Positions 7,137 through 8,047 of a stretch of 8,047 bases of DNA are shown here, one piece after another (position 1 is the stretch's first letter; every line of letters starts with the position of its first letter). Position numbers and translations under genes: made by a program. Source of the DNA: Bordetella parapertussis (GTDB lineage Bacteria > Pseudomonadota > Gammaproteobacteria > Burkholderiales > Burkholderiaceae_B); contig CAMBPA010000047.1 of assembly GCA_945869355.1 (NCBI GenBank), positions 1-8,047 on the forward strand, in the 5' to 3' direction. Under the pieces are notes generated by a model. The model did not search any database. It worked only from the letters and a program-made list of their open reading frames with translations, and had not been told where the DNA came from.

Positions 7137-8006
7137 TTAGCTGTTGCCTTGCTCGTATCGTTTGCCGCGCGCCAAAAGCTCTGGTGTGCCAATCAGGTTA
7201 TTGAGACCATCAAAATCAAGCATGCGGTCCTGAAACGCTTGGGTGCTCCCGGTTTGCTTCAGGCTTGCATAATATTGCTGCAAGGTATGCGCGACAGCTC
7301 GAACCGTACCACCGGGAAAGATGACAATCGAATACCCGAGTGCCCGCAAGGTTTGCGTGGACTTTACGGGCGTTTTCCCACCTTCGACCATATTGGCGAG
7401 TAACGGAACACGTCCCTTAAATTGGGCATTCACAATCTTCATTTGCTCATCAGAGCGAACGGCTTCGACAAACAATACATCGGCGCCTGCTGCAAGGTAT
7501 TTTTCTGCGCGCTCGAGCGCCGCCTCGAAGCCCTCTACGGCCACTGCATCGGTGCGCGCCATGATGAGTGTGTCTGGGCTATGACGGGCATCTGTGGCGG
7601 CGCGAATTTTGCCCACCATTTCTTGCGTAGACACCAGCGTTTTTCCATCAAGGTGTCCGCATCGTTTAGGAAAGCTTTGGTCTTCTAACTGAATGATATT
7701 GGCGCCGAGGCGTTCGAAGCCGCGTACGGTACGTTCTGTGTTCAGTGCATTACCAAAGCCCGTATCGGCATCCACAATGATGGGGAGTTTGATCCGGTCT
7801 CGTATCTGCGCGACTTTCTCGTTGACCTCTGTAAAGGTAGTGAGGCCGACGTCCGAGCGTCCGAGTGTCGTGTAGGCAATCGATGCGCCAGAAAGATAAA
7901 CCGCCTCAAAGCCGCTTTGCTCGGCAACCATCGCAGAGAAGGCATCATAGATGCCAGGTGCTAGAAGGATCTCTTCTTTTTGTAAACGTTGTTTGACAGT
8001 CATCAT
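7137..8006 (-). CDS. Isocitrate lyase/PEP mutase superfamily C-C lyase (methylisocitrate/dimethylmalate lyase type)
   Basis: TIM-barrel enzyme of 289 residues, about the length of PrpB. The superfamily cleaves 2-hydroxy di- or tricarboxylates (2-methylisocitrate, 2,3-dimethylmalate) or acts on PEP and oxaloacetate. Metal and substrate motifs are LSGASIA (38-44), VDADTGFGN (78-86) with D79 and D81, QLEDQSFPKRCGH (106-118) and ARTDA (150-154), followed by VEGGKTP (207-213). KRCGH with C116 is the catalytic-loop signature of true lyases; oxaloacetate decarboxylases and PEP mutases of the family lack this cysteine. A C-C lyase giving pyruvate or a similar keto acid is therefore favoured. Two adjacent ATGs (8006, 8003) are possible; I take the first, since it overlaps a potential upstream stop as ATGA. 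The Shine-Dalgarno is weak (TGGTG at best). No citrate-synthase gene lies nearby, so a plain methylcitrate-cycle PrpB role is uncertain. Confidence 0.92.
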   Translation of the reverse strand: MMTVKQRLQKEEILLAPGIYDAFSAMVAEQSGFEAVYLSGASIAYTTLGRSDVGLTTFTEVNEKVAQIRDRIKLPIIVDADTGFGNALNTERTVRGFERLGANIIQLEDQSFPKRCGHLDGKTLVSTQEMVGKIRAATDARHSPDTLIMARTDAVAVEGFEAALERAEKYLAAGADVLFVEAVRSDEQMKIVNAQFKGRVPLLANMVEGGKTPVKSTQTLRALGYSIVIFPGGTVRAVAHTLQQYYASLKQTGSTQAFQDRMLDFDGLNNLIGTPELLARGKRYEQGNS

Positions 8007-8047
8007 CGTGCACCAGGTCGAAAGTTGTTGGCGGGCTCATCAAACCA
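8003..8047 (-). CDS. Possible C-terminal tail of an upstream gene (cut by window edge)
   Basis: In the minus-strand frame ending at the TGA at 8003-8005, the last 14 codons in the window are open and read WFDEPANNFRPGAR. The stop overlaps the lyase ATG at 8006 as ATGA, the same arrangement as between the CoA-transferase and hydratase genes. That geometry suggests the operon begins further upstream. The piece is too short to identify a family, and could be chance open sequence. Confidence 0.35.
   Translation of the reverse strand, partial: WFDEPANNFRPGAR

Noticed and set aside
7137..8006. Oxaloacetate decarboxylase assignment for the lyase
   Set aside because: The KRCGH loop keeps the catalytic cysteine, which the characterised oxaloacetate decarboxylases of the family lack; a C-C lyase is favoured though not proved.

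Overview
The window suggests a Gram-negative proteobacterium, most likely a betaproteobacterium of the Burkholderiales (Alcaligenaceae-like). The reasons are moderate GC by eye, and a mix of CaiB/BaiF CoA-transferase, acyl-CoA dehydrogenase, crotonase, MmgE/PrpD and TtuC-type genes typical of catabolic operons in that group. This placement is inference from gene content, not from a marker gene. All genes lie on the minus strand, so transcription runs from right to left. The region is densely packed, with no gene-free stretch over 100 bases. I see no RNA gene, mobile element, repeat array or CRISPR.

In transcription order: (1) a possible C-terminal tail of an upstream gene at the right edge (8003-8047). 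(2) An isocitrate lyase/PEP mutase superfamily carbon-carbon lyase (7137-8006). (3) A tartrate/D-malate dehydrogenase-type beta-decarboxylating dehydrogenase (6009-7073). After a 92-base gap with a possible internal promoter comes a tight block: (4) a class III CoA-transferase (4750-5916), (5) an enoyl-CoA hydratase/isomerase (3953-4753, ATGA overlap), (6) an acyl-CoA dehydrogenase (2766-3950, 2-base gap), and (7) an MmgE/PrpD family protein (1364-2734, 31-base gap). Only 29 bases further on is (8) a cryptochrome/DNA photolyase family protein (1-1334) that runs off the left edge. It is open without a stop or frameshift for all 444 visible codons.

Genes 2-7 look like one catabolic unit for a small carboxylic acid, probably a branched di- or tricarboxylate. 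The CoA-transferase would activate the acid. The dehydrogenase and hydratase would carry out the first two beta-oxidation steps. The MmgE/PrpD protein, the malate-type dehydrogenase and the lyase handle free hydroxy-di/tricarboxylic acids of the methylcitrate, malate or dimethylmalate kind. No thiolase, 3-hydroxyacyl-CoA dehydrogenase, citrate synthase, transporter or regulator is visible, so substrate and order of steps cannot be read from the window. The families are recognisable and the combination is not unprecedented as a type of operon. The most unusual single item is the photolyase, whose flavin-site segment departs from the classical CPD photolyase pattern.
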